Shown here in pieces: positions 41,005-50,747 of a stretch of 64,000 bases of DNA. The notes under the pieces are model-generated. The model worked only from the letters and a program-made list of their open reading frames with translations, was not told the origin of the DNA and searched no databases. The position numbers and the translations under genes are program-made. Numbering within the stretch: the first letter of the stretch is position 1; each line of letters opens with the position of its first letter. The DNA comes from CALKYB01 sp964510575. Lineage in GTDB: Bacteria; Bdellovibrionota_C; UBA2361; SZUA-149; CALKYB01. The stretch spans positions 1-64,000 of the forward strand of contig CAZECN010000006.1 in assembly GCA_964510575.1 (NCBI GenBank), read 5' to 3'.

Positions 41005-42245
41005 TACACTACACCTGCCATTTGAAGCTCTGTGCCAAACAAATCTCTCTGCTCGGTGGCTCTTATTAAAACTCTCTCCAAGCTGTCAGAAATCGTTGAC
41101 CAACTAAAATTATTATTAACGAATTTTTGCCCAGCTTCTCCTAACTCTCTTGCCCTCAGAGGGTTTTCTATCAAGTAAATTAACGCATGAGCTAAATCGT
41201 TTGAACTCTTCTCCTTAACTAATATCCCTGTTTCCTGGTGCTTAATCACATCCACGATTCCACCCACTCCACTTGCAATCACTGGTCTTGCATGCAAAAG
41301 AGCCTCTATCAGCACCACCCCTAAGCCCTCGGTATCAGAATTGTCATCATGTATAGCAGGTAGACAGTAAATATCGGAGCTCTGATAAAGCTCAGCAAGC
41401 CTTTGATTAGAAACAAAACCTTCAAAACTAACTTTATCTTCCAGTTTAAGATTTGTAACTATTTGCTTCCATTCTTCTGTACGATCACCATGTCCTGTAA
41501 TTACTAATTCTACATCTTTGCGTTGCTTAAGAACCAAGGATAAGGCTTCGATTAAATATCCCACTCCTTTTCTCTGGATATGACGTCCACTAAAAAGAAC
41601 TCTAGTTCTCGGCCTAGAAAAAGGGCGTCCTGCTTGTTTAGCTTCTACCGTAGCACCATATGGAATTACTTGAGCAGTAGCCCCTGTCAGTCTTGTTATC
41701 TCTGATTTAGTGTGGGAGCTGTTGCAAGTTATTGAATCCGAATGCGAAAGAACAAATCCAAGTATCAACTTTACGTATTTTGACTGCCTGGCCATGGCCA
41801 TTCCTGCTCCATGAGCTGTAACTACAACCTTTGTCCCGAACAAAGCCCTTGGAAGAATGGTAAAAAGCGCATGAGGAAAAGGCCAATGAACGTTGATAAC
41901 GTCGAAGTCATGCTTTCTAGACCAATGCAGCATGTGAACAATACCAGACAAGATATAGAGGATAGCAAGCAGCTTACCAAGAATAGTCTTCGATTTAGCA
42001 GGAGCTCCTTCATCATGAGTTAGGGCTTCTATGAAAGCCGGAGCATAACGAAATCTCAACACTTGAACTCCGTCGATCATGTGATGCCTACTACCTTTAA
42101 AAGCTGAGGCAGCTACGGTAACATCATGTCCCCGACCTCTAAGCTGATTCACAGTTTCTCTAAGCCAAGGAACTTGGTGGTCATTCTGACTTCTTGGGTA
42201 GGTTGAGCCAAGGACACATATTTTAAGTTTTTTACTTTTATACAT
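41004..42245 (-). CDS. GT4-family glycosyltransferase
   Basis: 413 aa GT-B enzyme. N-terminal acceptor domain CVLGSTYPRSQNDHQVPWLR and VVTAHGAGMAMARQ; C-terminal donor domain with FSGRHIQRKGVGYLIEALSL, VSFEGFVSNQRLAELYQSSD and EGLGVVLIEALLHARPVIAS (the E-x7-E motif that holds the nucleotide-sugar). Cytoplasmic face. Encoded 60 bp after the GT2-receiver gene and coupled to the flippase-like gene. Confidence 0.93.
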   Translation of the reverse strand: MYKSKKLKICVLGSTYPRSQNDHQVPWLRETVNQLRGRGHDVTVAASAFKGSRHHMIDGVQVLRFRYAPAFIEALTHDEGAPAKSKTILGKLLAILYILSGIVHMLHWSRKHDFDVINVHWPFPHALFTILPRALFGTKVVVTAHGAGMAMARQSKYVKLILGFVLSHSDSITCNSSHTKSEITRLTGATAQVIPYGATVEAKQAGRPFSRPRTRVLFSGRHIQRKGVGYLIEALSLVLKQRKDVELVITGHGDRTEEWKQIVTNLKLEDKVSFEGFVSNQRLAELYQSSDIYCLPAIHDDNSDTEGLGVVLIEALLHARPVIASGVGGIVDVIKHQETGILVKEKSSNDLAHALIYLIENPLRARELGEAGQKFVNNNFSWSTISDSLERVLIRATEQRDLFGTELQMAGVV

Positions 42246-42305
42246 CTTCTAGAACCCTTTCTAAGAACCTTGTTAAAATTAGTTTTATAAAACGCGAGAA
42301 TTAGA

Positions 42306-43658
42306 TCAATGACATGCATGCTGCGCATTTCGCACAACAGTTTCTAAGGCATCCGGATCAAAAGGCTTTTGGATATAATCAAAAGCACCTTCCTTCATAG
42401 CATCTACTGCCCGCTCAACTTGGCCATTCGCACTAACCATAATAACTTGGGCGGGAAGATTTCGAGCTCTGAATTCTCTAAGACACTGTATCCCATCTTT
42501 TTCAGGCATCATTAAATCTAAAAGAACAATTTCAGTATCTTTTTCGATCGTGGTTAATGCTTCTAGACCATTTGTTGCCGTCTTGACTTCAAAACCAAGC
42601 TCTTGAAGCTGAAATTTCAAAAGAGAGCGAATCCCGTAATCGTCATCTACAACCAAGGCCTTTCCAGAGGCGACAGCTGTTGGCATTTTCTTAATAGCTT
42701 GCTGAAGCTTAGCTTGCACTTCAGATACTTTATTGTAATCCAACTCCTCTACGACCAAGTTATCAAAACTAAAGGATTCATCTTTACTAACTACCAACTC
42801 TGAGAGTAGTCCAATTGCGAACAGAGGAGCTGAAGCTGAAAGAATAACCTGGGCTAATGCGTTAAGAGTGTTATTCATCCATGGTAGCACTGCCGACAAT
42901 CCTAAAAGGAGGGCAGCCACACCAAAAGATCCTACTGCAATCCCACCCATTAAGTGAAGGGGCCGCTCTCTGTAATTCTTGAGAAAAGTAACTGTCAGCA
43001 TATCTAGGAAGCCCCTGGCAAAGCGTTTAATTCCATATTTACTCTGTCCGAACTGACGAGCGTGATGCTCAACTACGATTTCAGTAGAACGAAACCCTTT
43101 AATACTGGCCAAAGAGGGCACCATGCGGTGCATTTCTCCATACAGCGCAACACTCTTAACAACTTCCTTTCGGTAACATTTAAAACCACAGTTATGGTCA
43201 TGAAGCTGAACTCCAACCAAAGTGCTGAGCAGCTTATTAAATACTCGACTGGGAAGAACTTTGTGCCAAGGGTCGTGGCGTATTTTTTTCCAACCACTCA
43301 CGATGTCATAACCTTGCTTTAGCTACTCTATGAAATGAGGAATCTCTTTAGGATCATCTTGTAGGTCAGCGTCCATAGTAAAGACTATATCTCCCTGAGC
43401 CATCTCAAAACCTGTAGCTAAGGCTCGTGCCTTTCCAAAATTTCTTCTGAAACGAACAGCTTTAACCTTCCCCTCTGACTCTTCAATTAGATCAGCAATG
43501 ACATGCCAACTTGAATCAGTGCTCCCATCATCAATAAAAATTATTTCATAGCCATGGTTCAAGCTTGAAACTTGCTCCATTATTCGCTGGTGAAGCTCCT
43601 TTAGGCTTTCCTCTTCGTTTAGAACTGGAATGACAAAGCTAAGCAGGTCGTTTTTCAT
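42306..43658 (-). pseudogene. DPM1-like GT2 glycosyltransferase fused to receiver domain, one in-frame TAG
   Basis: 450 codons with amber at codon 112 (43325-43323); both sides are the same frame, so only that codon interrupts it. The ATG at 43658 has GGAGAAAGT ahead. Residues 1-230: GT2 domain of the polyprenyl-phosphate sugar transferase type (FVIPVLNEEESL, IIFIDDGSTDSS, DADLQDDP, GWKKIRHDPWHKVLPSR, DHNCGFKCYRKEV). Two membrane segments follow (about 250-300). Residues about 330-450 are a full receiver: VDDD, phospho-acceptor in LLDLMMPEKDG, QKPFDPD. TAG replaces a codon that is usually a charged or polar residue in an HFIExLKQGYD context. It could be a true pseudogene, a read-through gene or a sequencing error; other genes here use TAG as an ordinary stop. 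First gene of the glycan cluster. Confidence 0.8.
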
Positions 43659-43923
43659 TACTTTCTCCGAAATCTTTGGTGAACAGATAGTCTTTAAACT
43701 GCAACGGTCATGCCAGACCAAAATACTCAAGAAAACTAAGTGCCTAGAAAAAAGGATTGTAATTTCTACAATTGTTTCTGGAAGTTTTGAAAAACTAGGG
43801 AAATAAGAATAAATGCGGTTTTAGTAAGAATTAGTTTGAAATAGTTTTTTCTTTTCTCAGAAGACCGCTTTGTATAGTTTTCAAGAGGCGTAGCCCATTA
43901 CCCCTTAATATCTCTAGAAGGCG

Positions 43924-45639
43924 ATGAAACTCTCCTGGCAAATTGGAATACTATTTCTTTTAGCTTTCCTGCTAACCCTAGCCTTCAAGCTCGAAAATTT
44001 ACTAATGCTTGGTGGATTTTCCTTACTAGCTGTTCTAGCAGCGCATCTTTTTGTCGCTAGGCCAATTGAAATACTAAAGAGTCGATTTAATAGCTCAGAT
44101 AAAAAAGAAGCTTTACCAGTATACGCCGCGCAAGAAATTAAAGACCTCGAACAAGCCATCATGCAGGGGCATGACGTGGCACAAGTGGTGTCGAAAGCTG
44201 AAACCGAAATAAAAAAATCAGAAGCTCTTACTCGTGGAATTATCGATGCTTCCTTGGACGCAGTAGTCGTAATTGATGACAATGGCAAAGTTACTGACTG
44301 GAGTCGTCAAGCAGAGGAACTTTTTGGATGGAGTCGAGATGAAGCACTAGGTGAGGAAATGAGTGATATGATTATTCCTAACTCAATGCGCTCAGCTCAT
44401 CACGCTGGCATTGACCACTACCACGCGACAAAGGAGGGTCCCGTGATCAATAACAGGGTGGAAGTCCCTGCTATGAACCGAAGTGGTGAAGAATTTCCTG
44501 TAGAACTCACGGTAACACCCTTCGATGTATCTGAACGATCTTACTTCTCCGCGTTTGTAAGAGATCTTAGAGAAATTAAAAAAGCAGAAAAAGATCTAGC
44601 GACTGAGAAGGAGCGCCTTTCTGTCACTTTAGCTGGCATGGCTGAAGGAGTCGTCGTTAGCGACCAGAAGGGGGAAATCATCTTAGCGAACCCTGCAGCA
44701 GAGAAATTGTTGAACGTTCGCGAAGGGTATCTAGGAAAAAAATTCACCTCTATTATCAACGATAAAGGATTTAAAATTCGCTGGAAAGCCTCTTTCAAAG
44801 GAAAGGAAGACTTGAGAAGTCAACCTTTCGTTCAAAACGAAGCTGAAGGACAGGTGCTTGCAGCTACGACTTCTGGTATCAAATTACAATCCGATGAGGA
44901 TGAAGATCATCAAGGGGTGATCACTATACTGAGAGATATCACAAAAGAGAGTGAGGTAGATCGGATGAAATCTGACTTTGTCTCCTCAGTCTCTCACGAA
45001 CTAAGGACTCCACTCACTTCAATCAAGGGATTCACTGCCACAATGATCAAGAAAGGCGAGGATCTCGACACTCAAAAGCGTCAAGAGTTTTTGGGAATCA
45101 TTCAAGAGGAAACAAATCGGCTGGAAGGACTTATCAGAGACTTGCTCGAGATCTCTGTTCTGGAATCTGGAAAACTAGCTCTAAAACTTGAGGAAGTAAG
45201 TCTAGCTGAAATCTTTGCAGGAGTTTCTTCAATAGCAAGTCCAGTTGCAGAGCGCCGCGACATCAAATTTATTGCTGAAAAGCCAGTCACTGACAATATT
45301 CAAGCCGATAAAAATAAACTTCAAACCGCAGTTTTAAATCTTGTTACAAATGCAATCAAATTCACTCCCAACCGGGGAGAGGTTAAGCTCAATTCTTCAA
45401 AACAGGGAAACAAAGTTGTTATTTCAATTGCCGACAATGGTTTGGGCATTCCCAGTCGAGATCTTGAAAACATCTTCGACAGGTTCTTTCGAGTTAATCG
45501 CCCAGGAAAAGAAATACAAGGAACGGGTCTTGGCTTGCCAATCGTAAAAGAAATCGTTGAGCTTCACGGAGGAAAAGTCGAAGTGGAAAGTGAAATGGAA
45601 AAAGGTAGTGAGTTTAGAATTATCATTCCAGCTACCTAG
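43924..45639 (+). CDS. PAS-domain sensor histidine kinase
   Basis: 571 aa. Two membrane segments (about 4-22 and 28-47) with almost no periplasmic loop, then PAS 1 (TRGIIDASLDAVVVIDDNGK, about 100-215) and PAS 2 (LAGMAEGVVVSDQKGEIILA, about 235-340). HisKA box SSVSHELRTPLTSIKGF with His358; HATPase with NLVTNAIKFTPN, DNGLGIP, DRFFRV, GTGLGLPIVKEIVELHGG. AGAAGG before the ATG. Divergent from the GT2-receiver cluster by about 265 bp, so that receiver is a candidate partner. Senses an intracellular or membrane signal, judging from the absence of a large periplasmic domain. Confidence 0.93.
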   Translation: MKLSWQIGILFLLAFLLTLAFKLENLLMLGGFSLLAVLAAHLFVARPIEILKSRFNSSDKKEALPVYAAQEIKDLEQAIMQGHDVAQVVSKAETEIKKSEALTRGIIDASLDAVVVIDDNGKVTDWSRQAEELFGWSRDEALGEEMSDMIIPNSMRSAHHAGIDHYHATKEGPVINNRVEVPAMNRSGEEFPVELTVTPFDVSERSYFSAFVRDLREIKKAEKDLATEKERLSVTLAGMAEGVVVSDQKGEIILANPAAEKLLNVREGYLGKKFTSIINDKGFKIRWKASFKGKEDLRSQPFVQNEAEGQVLAATTSGIKLQSDEDEDHQGVITILRDITKESEVDRMKSDFVSSVSHELRTPLTSIKGFTATMIKKGEDLDTQKRQEFLGIIQEETNRLEGLIRDLLEISVLESGKLALKLEEVSLAEIFAGVSSIASPVAERRDIKFIAEKPVTDNIQADKNKLQTAVLNLVTNAIKFTPNRGEVKLNSSKQGNKVVISIADNGLGIPSRDLENIFDRFFRVNRPGKEIQGTGLGLPIVKEIVELHGGKVEVESEMEKGSEFRIIIPAT

Positions 45640-45717
45640 AGCCTGAGAACTTTCTCCATTCTTTTAAGAGTGTTAGAAATAAGCTCTCTATGAGCTCAAA
45701 TCAATTTATTTAAAATT

Positions 45718-46962
45718 TTGAACGAACAACAAAAATCTCTAGTTAGAAACTGCGGCTTAACTCACTTTGTCTGCCACTTTCTTGAAATTGGCTACCCTGC
45801 CCTGACTTTATTCATCGCAGTTGATCTTGGTATGGCACCGGCTACAGTTATCGCCCTAGGCCTTCCCTTATATTTGTGCCTTGGTTTTTTTGCAGTACCC
45901 TGGGGAATTATCTCTGATCGCAAAGGAGCATTTTTTGCATTAGGGGCTGGAGGATTACTGACATCTACCGGCGCCCTTTTGATGGCTTTCTCCTCAAGCC
46001 AATCACTTATTTTAACTTCACTTATCATCTCTGGCATTGGAATTGCAGTTTACCACCCAGCTGGCATGGCAGCGATCTCAAGAAATTTTAAAGAACAAAG
46101 AGGTCGTGCTTTAGCAACTCATGGAATTTGGGGAGGTGTTGGAATACTCATTGCTCCGATTGCTTCCGGAACGATAGCCTATCTTTTACACTGGAGAGCT
46201 TTTTTTGTTTTGGCAAGCATAGTAAGTGGTCTTACTGCTGCCTGGTCTTTCCACTTGTATAAAAAGAATGGACCTTCTCTCGCTGAGAGCAATAAGCCTA
46301 GCCAAACAATGAGTAGTTTTTTCCCTTCCTTGCTAAAGATTTTCAAGTTTAGAGACTTCGCAATTCTTGTAGTTACGATGACTATAGGCGGTATGGTCTA
46401 CCGCTCTAACACCGTAGCCATTCCTGTTCTTTTTAGAGAGAACGGTCAAGGACCGCTAGAGTTCCTGGCCAGTTTAATTGAGAACTTCGGCGTCCAGACT
46501 TCTGGAGCTAGCCCGCTAGAAGCATCAAGCTCTATGCTAATGGCTCTTGCTCTACTTGGTGGTCTGTTGGGCCAACGAATAGGTGGAGAGCTCGCTGACC
46601 GCTACAATCTAGCCAGGATGTACTTTTGCTACTTTCTATTTGGAATTCCTTGCCTGTTCTTAATGGGGCAGCTCAGTGGTAATCCACTAATGATAGTCTC
46701 TCTGCTTTACTTCTTTGTCGGACTAGGCATGCAGCCAATTGAAAACTCGCTTGTTGCTAAGCTTAGCCCAGAAGAGCTTATCTCAAGTATCTATGGAATT
46801 AAATTCACATTTGCTTTTGGGGTAGCGGCCTTAGTCGTCTATCCTGTAAGCGGCTACATTAAAACTGGTAACTTCTCAAGTTTATACTTGGGGTTAGCTT
46901 CGCTTTTGGTTTTACATATTTTTCTAGTTTCTAGAATGAATGTATTTAAGGAAACTAGTTAG
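45718..46962 (+). CDS. MFS transporter
   Basis: 414 aa with twelve hydrophobic segments in two halves. The loop-2/3 motif is GIISDRKGAFFALGAGGLL, the second-half repeat GGELADRYNLARMYFCYFLF. An inserted stretch (residues about 240-270, ENGQGPLEFLASLIENFGVQ) lies between halves. Translation starts at TTG with no clear ribosome site, as no ATG lies before the first membrane segment. Resembles fosmidomycin-resistance/NarK-like relatives only generally; substrate unknown. Its end overlaps the convergent NAD-binding gene by 4 bp. Confidence 0.88.
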   Translation: MNEQQKSLVRNCGLTHFVCHFLEIGYPALTLFIAVDLGMAPATVIALGLPLYLCLGFFAVPWGIISDRKGAFFALGAGGLLTSTGALLMAFSSSQSLILTSLIISGIGIAVYHPAGMAAISRNFKEQRGRALATHGIWGGVGILIAPIASGTIAYLLHWRAFFVLASIVSGLTAAWSFHLYKKNGPSLAESNKPSQTMSSFFPSLLKIFKFRDFAILVVTMTIGGMVYRSNTVAIPVLFRENGQGPLEFLASLIENFGVQTSGASPLEASSSMLMALALLGGLLGQRIGGELADRYNLARMYFCYFLFGIPCLFLMGQLSGNPLMIVSLLYFFVGLGMQPIENSLVAKLSPEELISSIYGIKFTFAFGVAALVVYPVSGYIKTGNFSSLYLGLASLLVLHIFLVSRMNVFKETS

Positions 46963-48350
46963 GGCGTCACTCGCCGTAAATGCTGACCAAATTTTTTCAT
47001 AATCCAAGCGTGTAAAATTGCCTGAGTATATTTGTAAACATACCAAGGCAGAGCAGGCTCGAAGTCATGGACAGCTACTAATATATTTTTCTTGTCATAG
47101 GTCTCTCTAAACTCAACTCTATCCTTGTCAGAATTAGCAGCAAGCCTACCTCCAACAATATAAAAAAGTTGCCGATCATCAACGGAACGTTCATTAGAAT
47201 AGTCCAGCTGGAGCAAGGAAAGACCTAGCACTGGTAATTTAAAGTTAATTACTCCGTCTTTTACTTCGACTTTCAAAAGAGGGCTTAAAAATTTAGGCAG
47301 CCAGTCCACATACTCCTGCGCGACGTAGCCAGCACTGGCTCCGACTGGAAGTTTCAATCTTTGCACAGATCTTACAGTCCTTGCTCTACGCTCGTCATCT
47401 GGAAGCACAAACGCTCTTGGGGTATTCACTTCCTCACTTTTAGCTTTTAGAATTCTAGTTAAGCTCTCCTGATAGGTAAGGAACTTTTTGCCAGAAATTT
47501 TAAAAGCCTTTCCCTCTCGAGCTACCATTCGATGTTTTAAACTGGCAACTAAAGGCGCTGAAAGACTTCGAGGAGCTCCCGTTACTAGCTTAAGCCATAG
47601 TGAAGAGAGAAAGAGGCTAGACACTGGAACACCGAAAATATATCGCTTGAGCCCCATAACCTCAGCTGACTGCTCCATCATCTCGCGGTAAGTAAGTGAG
47701 TTTGCTCCGGCAAGATCGTAGTCAACGGTATAGCTATTCTTCTCACCCACCACTGCTACAAGAGAATCTGCAGCGTCAAGTAAATCTATTGGCTGAGACT
47801 CTGTCTCAGTCCATGAAGGGCAAATCATCAAAGGTAGTCTTTTCACCAAACGAAGTACGATAGTTGCAGAAGATCCCTCCTTGCCCATGATCATAGCTGC
47901 TCTAAATACTGTCAAAGCTGCAGTTCCAGAACCTAAAGCTGTCTCTACCTCTTTTCTACTTTTAAGATGAGTAGACAAGGTTTCTCCCTGCGGGAACATT
48001 CCCCCCAAGTAAATTATCTGCTCTATTTTTCTCTGAGCTGCAGCTCTTGAAAAGTTATCTGCAACTAAAAGATCGAAATCTTGAAAATTTCCTTGAGACA
48101 ACTCCGCTGAAGGAAGCATGGAGTGGATCAGATAGATGGCAACATCTACTCCCTCTAAAGCTTTCTCCGTTTCGAGCAAAGAAAATAGGTCACACTGTCG
48201 CCATTCTATATCAGAGTCACTAGACTCTCTAACCTTTCCTCTAGTGAGAGCTACAACCCTAAACTTCTCGGCTAGTTTAGGAAGCAATGCAGTGCCGACA
48301 AAACCAGTGGCTCCTGCCACAGCAACGGTTAGTTTCTTATCTTTAGGCAC
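46959..48350 (-). CDS. NAD(P)-binding YbjT-like protein with DUF2867-type C-terminus
   Basis: 463 aa, start GTG directly following the aldehyde dehydrogenase stop (TAGGTG), with GGAAG ahead. The Rossmann start VAVAGATGFVGTALLPKLAE is typical of atypical SDRs; YLIHSML, IYLGGMFPQG and the Glu/Ser-rich lid follow. The final 130 residues (FVLPDDERRARTVRSVQRL, DKDRVEFRETYDKKNILVAV) resemble the DUF2867 part that follows this fold in longer YbjT relatives. Last gene of the three-gene operon. Confidence 0.82.
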   Translation of the reverse strand: MPKDKKLTVAVAGATGFVGTALLPKLAEKFRVVALTRGKVRESSDSDIEWRQCDLFSLLETEKALEGVDVAIYLIHSMLPSAELSQGNFQDFDLLVADNFSRAAAQRKIEQIIYLGGMFPQGETLSTHLKSRKEVETALGSGTAALTVFRAAMIMGKEGSSATIVLRLVKRLPLMICPSWTETESQPIDLLDAADSLVAVVGEKNSYTVDYDLAGANSLTYREMMEQSAEVMGLKRYIFGVPVSSLFLSSLWLKLVTGAPRSLSAPLVASLKHRMVAREGKAFKISGKKFLTYQESLTRILKAKSEEVNTPRAFVLPDDERRARTVRSVQRLKLPVGASAGYVAQEYVDWLPKFLSPLLKVEVKDGVINFKLPVLGLSLLQLDYSNERSVDDRQLFYIVGGRLAANSDKDRVEFRETYDKKNILVAVHDFEPALPWYVYKYTQAILHAWIMKKFGQHLRRVTP

Positions 48351-49715
48351 CTAGACTTCCATTACCAATTGAGTATTCAGAAACTCCTTAATCCCCTCTT
48401 CACCAAGCTCTTTTCCATAACCAGAATTCTTCACGCCACCAAAAGGTAAAGATGGATCACTAGTTACAGAACTGTTCACGACAACAACCCCGGCCTGAAT
48501 ATCACCAGCCACTCGACTAGCTTTCTTCGGGTCTTCACTCCATACGGAGGCAGCAAGACCAAACTCTGTATTATTTGCCTTTAAAACCGATTCATTCTCT
48601 TTTTCGAAGGTATCAACCCAAGCTACTGGACCAAAAAGTTCCTCTCTAGCCGCTGGGTTATTAACTCCTCCACCGATGAGTAATAAAGGATTGGTATAAA
48701 ATCCTTCTTTAGGTGCAGGGCAGTTCGGAGTGCAAACACTAGCACCTGCCTCGGTACTACGTTTAACTTGAGCAGCAAGTTGTTGCTTCAGATCTTCACG
48801 AGCCATCGGGCCTAAATCACTATTTTCATCTGTAGGTTTACCGATTTTTTTTGTTTCAGCCTGACGCAAGTAAGACTCGACAAACTGATCTCTAATTGAA
48901 CTTTCAATAATAAGTCTTTTGGGAGCACAACAAATCTGACCTGTGTTGGAAAGCCTAGCGTTTGCTGCTGTCTTTGCAGCCTTATCAACATTTGCGTCTG
49001 CAAAAACAATAAAAGGATCACTGCCTCCAAGTTCCAGCACAGACTTCTTAATATTCTGTCCCGCTAAACTCGCTACAGCTCGACCAGCTTTTACACTCCC
49101 AGTAAGGTTCAAGCCCACAATTCTAGAATCTCGAATAGCCACCTCACATTGCTGGTGAGAAAGAAACATTGAGCTGAACGGCTTAAGCTCACCAAAACTT
49201 TCGTCAAAAAGTTCTTCTATCGCCAACGCACACCTCGGCGTATTTGGCGAGTGCTTAAGGAGAACGGTATTTCCAGCAACAAGATTCGGCACTGCAAATC
49301 TAAAAACCTGATAGAAAGGAAAATTCCAAGGCATAATCGCAAGCACTGTTCCTTGTGGACGAAAATACTTTGTAGCGGAACTAAAGATTTCGGATTTCTG
49401 AACGACAGGTCTGAGAATATTTTCAGCTTCTCTAGCATAGTAATCACAAACCAAAGCACACTTTTCAATTTCTGCTCGAGCAAAGCGAACTGGCTTCCCC
49501 ATTTCAAGACCAATAAGAGCGGCAAAACGCTCAACATCCTCTAGGATTAATTTTCTGAGTTTGGTTAAGCAAGCTGCTCTCGAGGACAGACCTATCTCTC
49601 TCCAAGTAAGATAGGAAGTATCAAGTTGAGACAACTGCTTTTCCACTTCCTTATCAGAGACAAAGGGATACTCTTCAATTAGCTCCCCTGTTGCTGGGTT
49701 TTGAGTTCTGAACAT
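48351..49715 (-). CDS. NAD(P)-dependent aldehyde dehydrogenase, succinate-semialdehyde-type
   Basis: 454 aa from ATG 49715 (MFRTQNPATGELIEEYPFVS); the TTG at 49727 is rejected because it lies inside the preceding gene. Cofactor region MPWNFPFYQVFRFAVPNLVA, catalytic Glu in LELGGSDPFIVF and active-site Cys in SNTGQICCAPKRL, with FGPVAWVDTF and PFGGVKNSGYGKELG at the end. Oxidises aldehydes such as succinate semialdehyde to acids. Starts 1 bp after the exonuclease stop. Confidence 0.92.
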   Translation of the reverse strand: MFRTQNPATGELIEEYPFVSDKEVEKQLSQLDTSYLTWREIGLSSRAACLTKLRKLILEDVERFAALIGLEMGKPVRFARAEIEKCALVCDYYAREAENILRPVVQKSEIFSSATKYFRPQGTVLAIMPWNFPFYQVFRFAVPNLVAGNTVLLKHSPNTPRCALAIEELFDESFGELKPFSSMFLSHQQCEVAIRDSRIVGLNLTGSVKAGRAVASLAGQNIKKSVLELGGSDPFIVFADANVDKAAKTAANARLSNTGQICCAPKRLIIESSIRDQFVESYLRQAETKKIGKPTDENSDLGPMAREDLKQQLAAQVKRSTEAGASVCTPNCPAPKEGFYTNPLLLIGGGVNNPAAREELFGPVAWVDTFEKENESVLKANNTEFGLAASVWSEDPKKASRVAGDIQAGVVVVNSSVTSDPSLPFGGVKNSGYGKELGEEGIKEFLNTQLVMEV

Positions 49716-49716
49716 A

Positions 49717-50607
49717 CTATTCCCCAAAGCTGGAATAGTTAGAAGACGCCTTTAATTGCTCAGAAGTAATACGACTCTGCCCGCTATGAATCAGCTTACT
49801 AAACCACTCTTCCTCTTCCTCAAGAGAGCCTTGCTCAACGATTCGCCACCAGTGTTTGCTCTGATCTCCAGACTGAGGTTTCCAACGGTACCCTCTTTCC
49901 TTAATCAAACTACTCTTCTCAAAATCAGTATTAAATAATCGAAGACGAGCTCTCTTTTTCCTAGCTTCTTTCAAGATGTCTAAAAGATAGGGTTCATTTT
50001 CCCCTTCAGAAATAAGTTTCAATGTTGCATCCACATCACCCAAAGCTCGATGAGCTTTGTAAAAATAACCATGATAGGCGCATAACATTTCCAGACTTGT
50101 TTTAGTAAAGCCATAGTCCAACCACGGTACTTGCGAATTAGAGCAGCCCCAAACCTTGTCTCTAGAAACCTTTACCCGACGATCAACAAAGCCTCTGTCA
50201 AACCAGGCATTGTGAGCTATCACTAAATCACTGGCCTCGATAATGCTTTCCACGGCATCCCAATCTATCTTCTGCCCCTTCACATCGCTATCACCAATAC
50301 CAGTAAGTTTTTTTGTAATCGAAGAAAGTGCTTCTTCCGGATCTTCTAGGCCAGAGTAACTATCTAAAACTGTACAAACCTGACCCGAATCTTTATTAAA
50401 CTCAAAGACACGAAGCGCGATTTCAATTATCTTATGCTTCTTCGAATCCAGTCCTGTGGTCTCAACATCAACTACACAGCCATATCTCAGAGAGTCATCA
50501 GAAGCAGTGGCTATTTCACATCCTTCCCCAAAACCATCAAACTCTTGAAGGATCACCTGCCCTGACTCAAGGGTTTTCCAGGGAGAAACTTTATTACTAT
50601 CGCTCAT
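49717..50607 (-). CDS. DnaQ-like DEDDh 3'-5' exonuclease
   Basis: 296 aa. The ATG at 50607 lies five bases after AAGGAG; the upstream GTG overlaps that site. Exonuclease motifs: Exo I VVDVETTGLD, Exo II AHNAWFDRGFV, Exo III AHRALGDVDATL, i.e. D-E-D-D plus His. N-terminal 45 and C-terminal 90 residues are extra (the latter basic, RKKRARLRLFNTDFEKSSL). Like the epsilon-type exonucleases used in proofreading and repair, but no polymerase is adjacent. First gene of the operon with aldehyde dehydrogenase and NAD-binding protein. Confidence 0.88.
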   Translation of the reverse strand: MSDSNKVSPWKTLESGQVILQEFDGFGEGCEIATASDDSLRYGCVVDVETTGLDSKKHKIIEIALRVFEFNKDSGQVCTVLDSYSGLEDPEEALSSITKKLTGIGDSDVKGQKIDWDAVESIIEASDLVIAHNAWFDRGFVDRRVKVSRDKVWGCSNSQVPWLDYGFTKTSLEMLCAYHGYFYKAHRALGDVDATLKLISEGENEPYLLDILKEARKKRARLRLFNTDFEKSSLIKERGYRWKPQSGDQSKHWWRIVEQGSLEEEEEWFSKLIHSGQSRITSEQLKASSNYSSFGE

Positions 50608-50747
50608 TTTCACTCCTTAGAATGGCTGTTCTAAAATGTATTGTTAAAAAATTGATTAAGCCAAACTCAACATGTAAAATAAAAAAAGGTTTAAGGCGCC
50701 TTGGTCAAGCACCTTTATAGTTAGTTCATATAGTATCAGAGGTTCAA

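Noticed and set aside
43323..43325. Genome-wide TAG recoding
   Set aside because: TAG terminates other intact genes here, for example the adaptor at 38657 and the aldehyde dehydrogenase at 48351.
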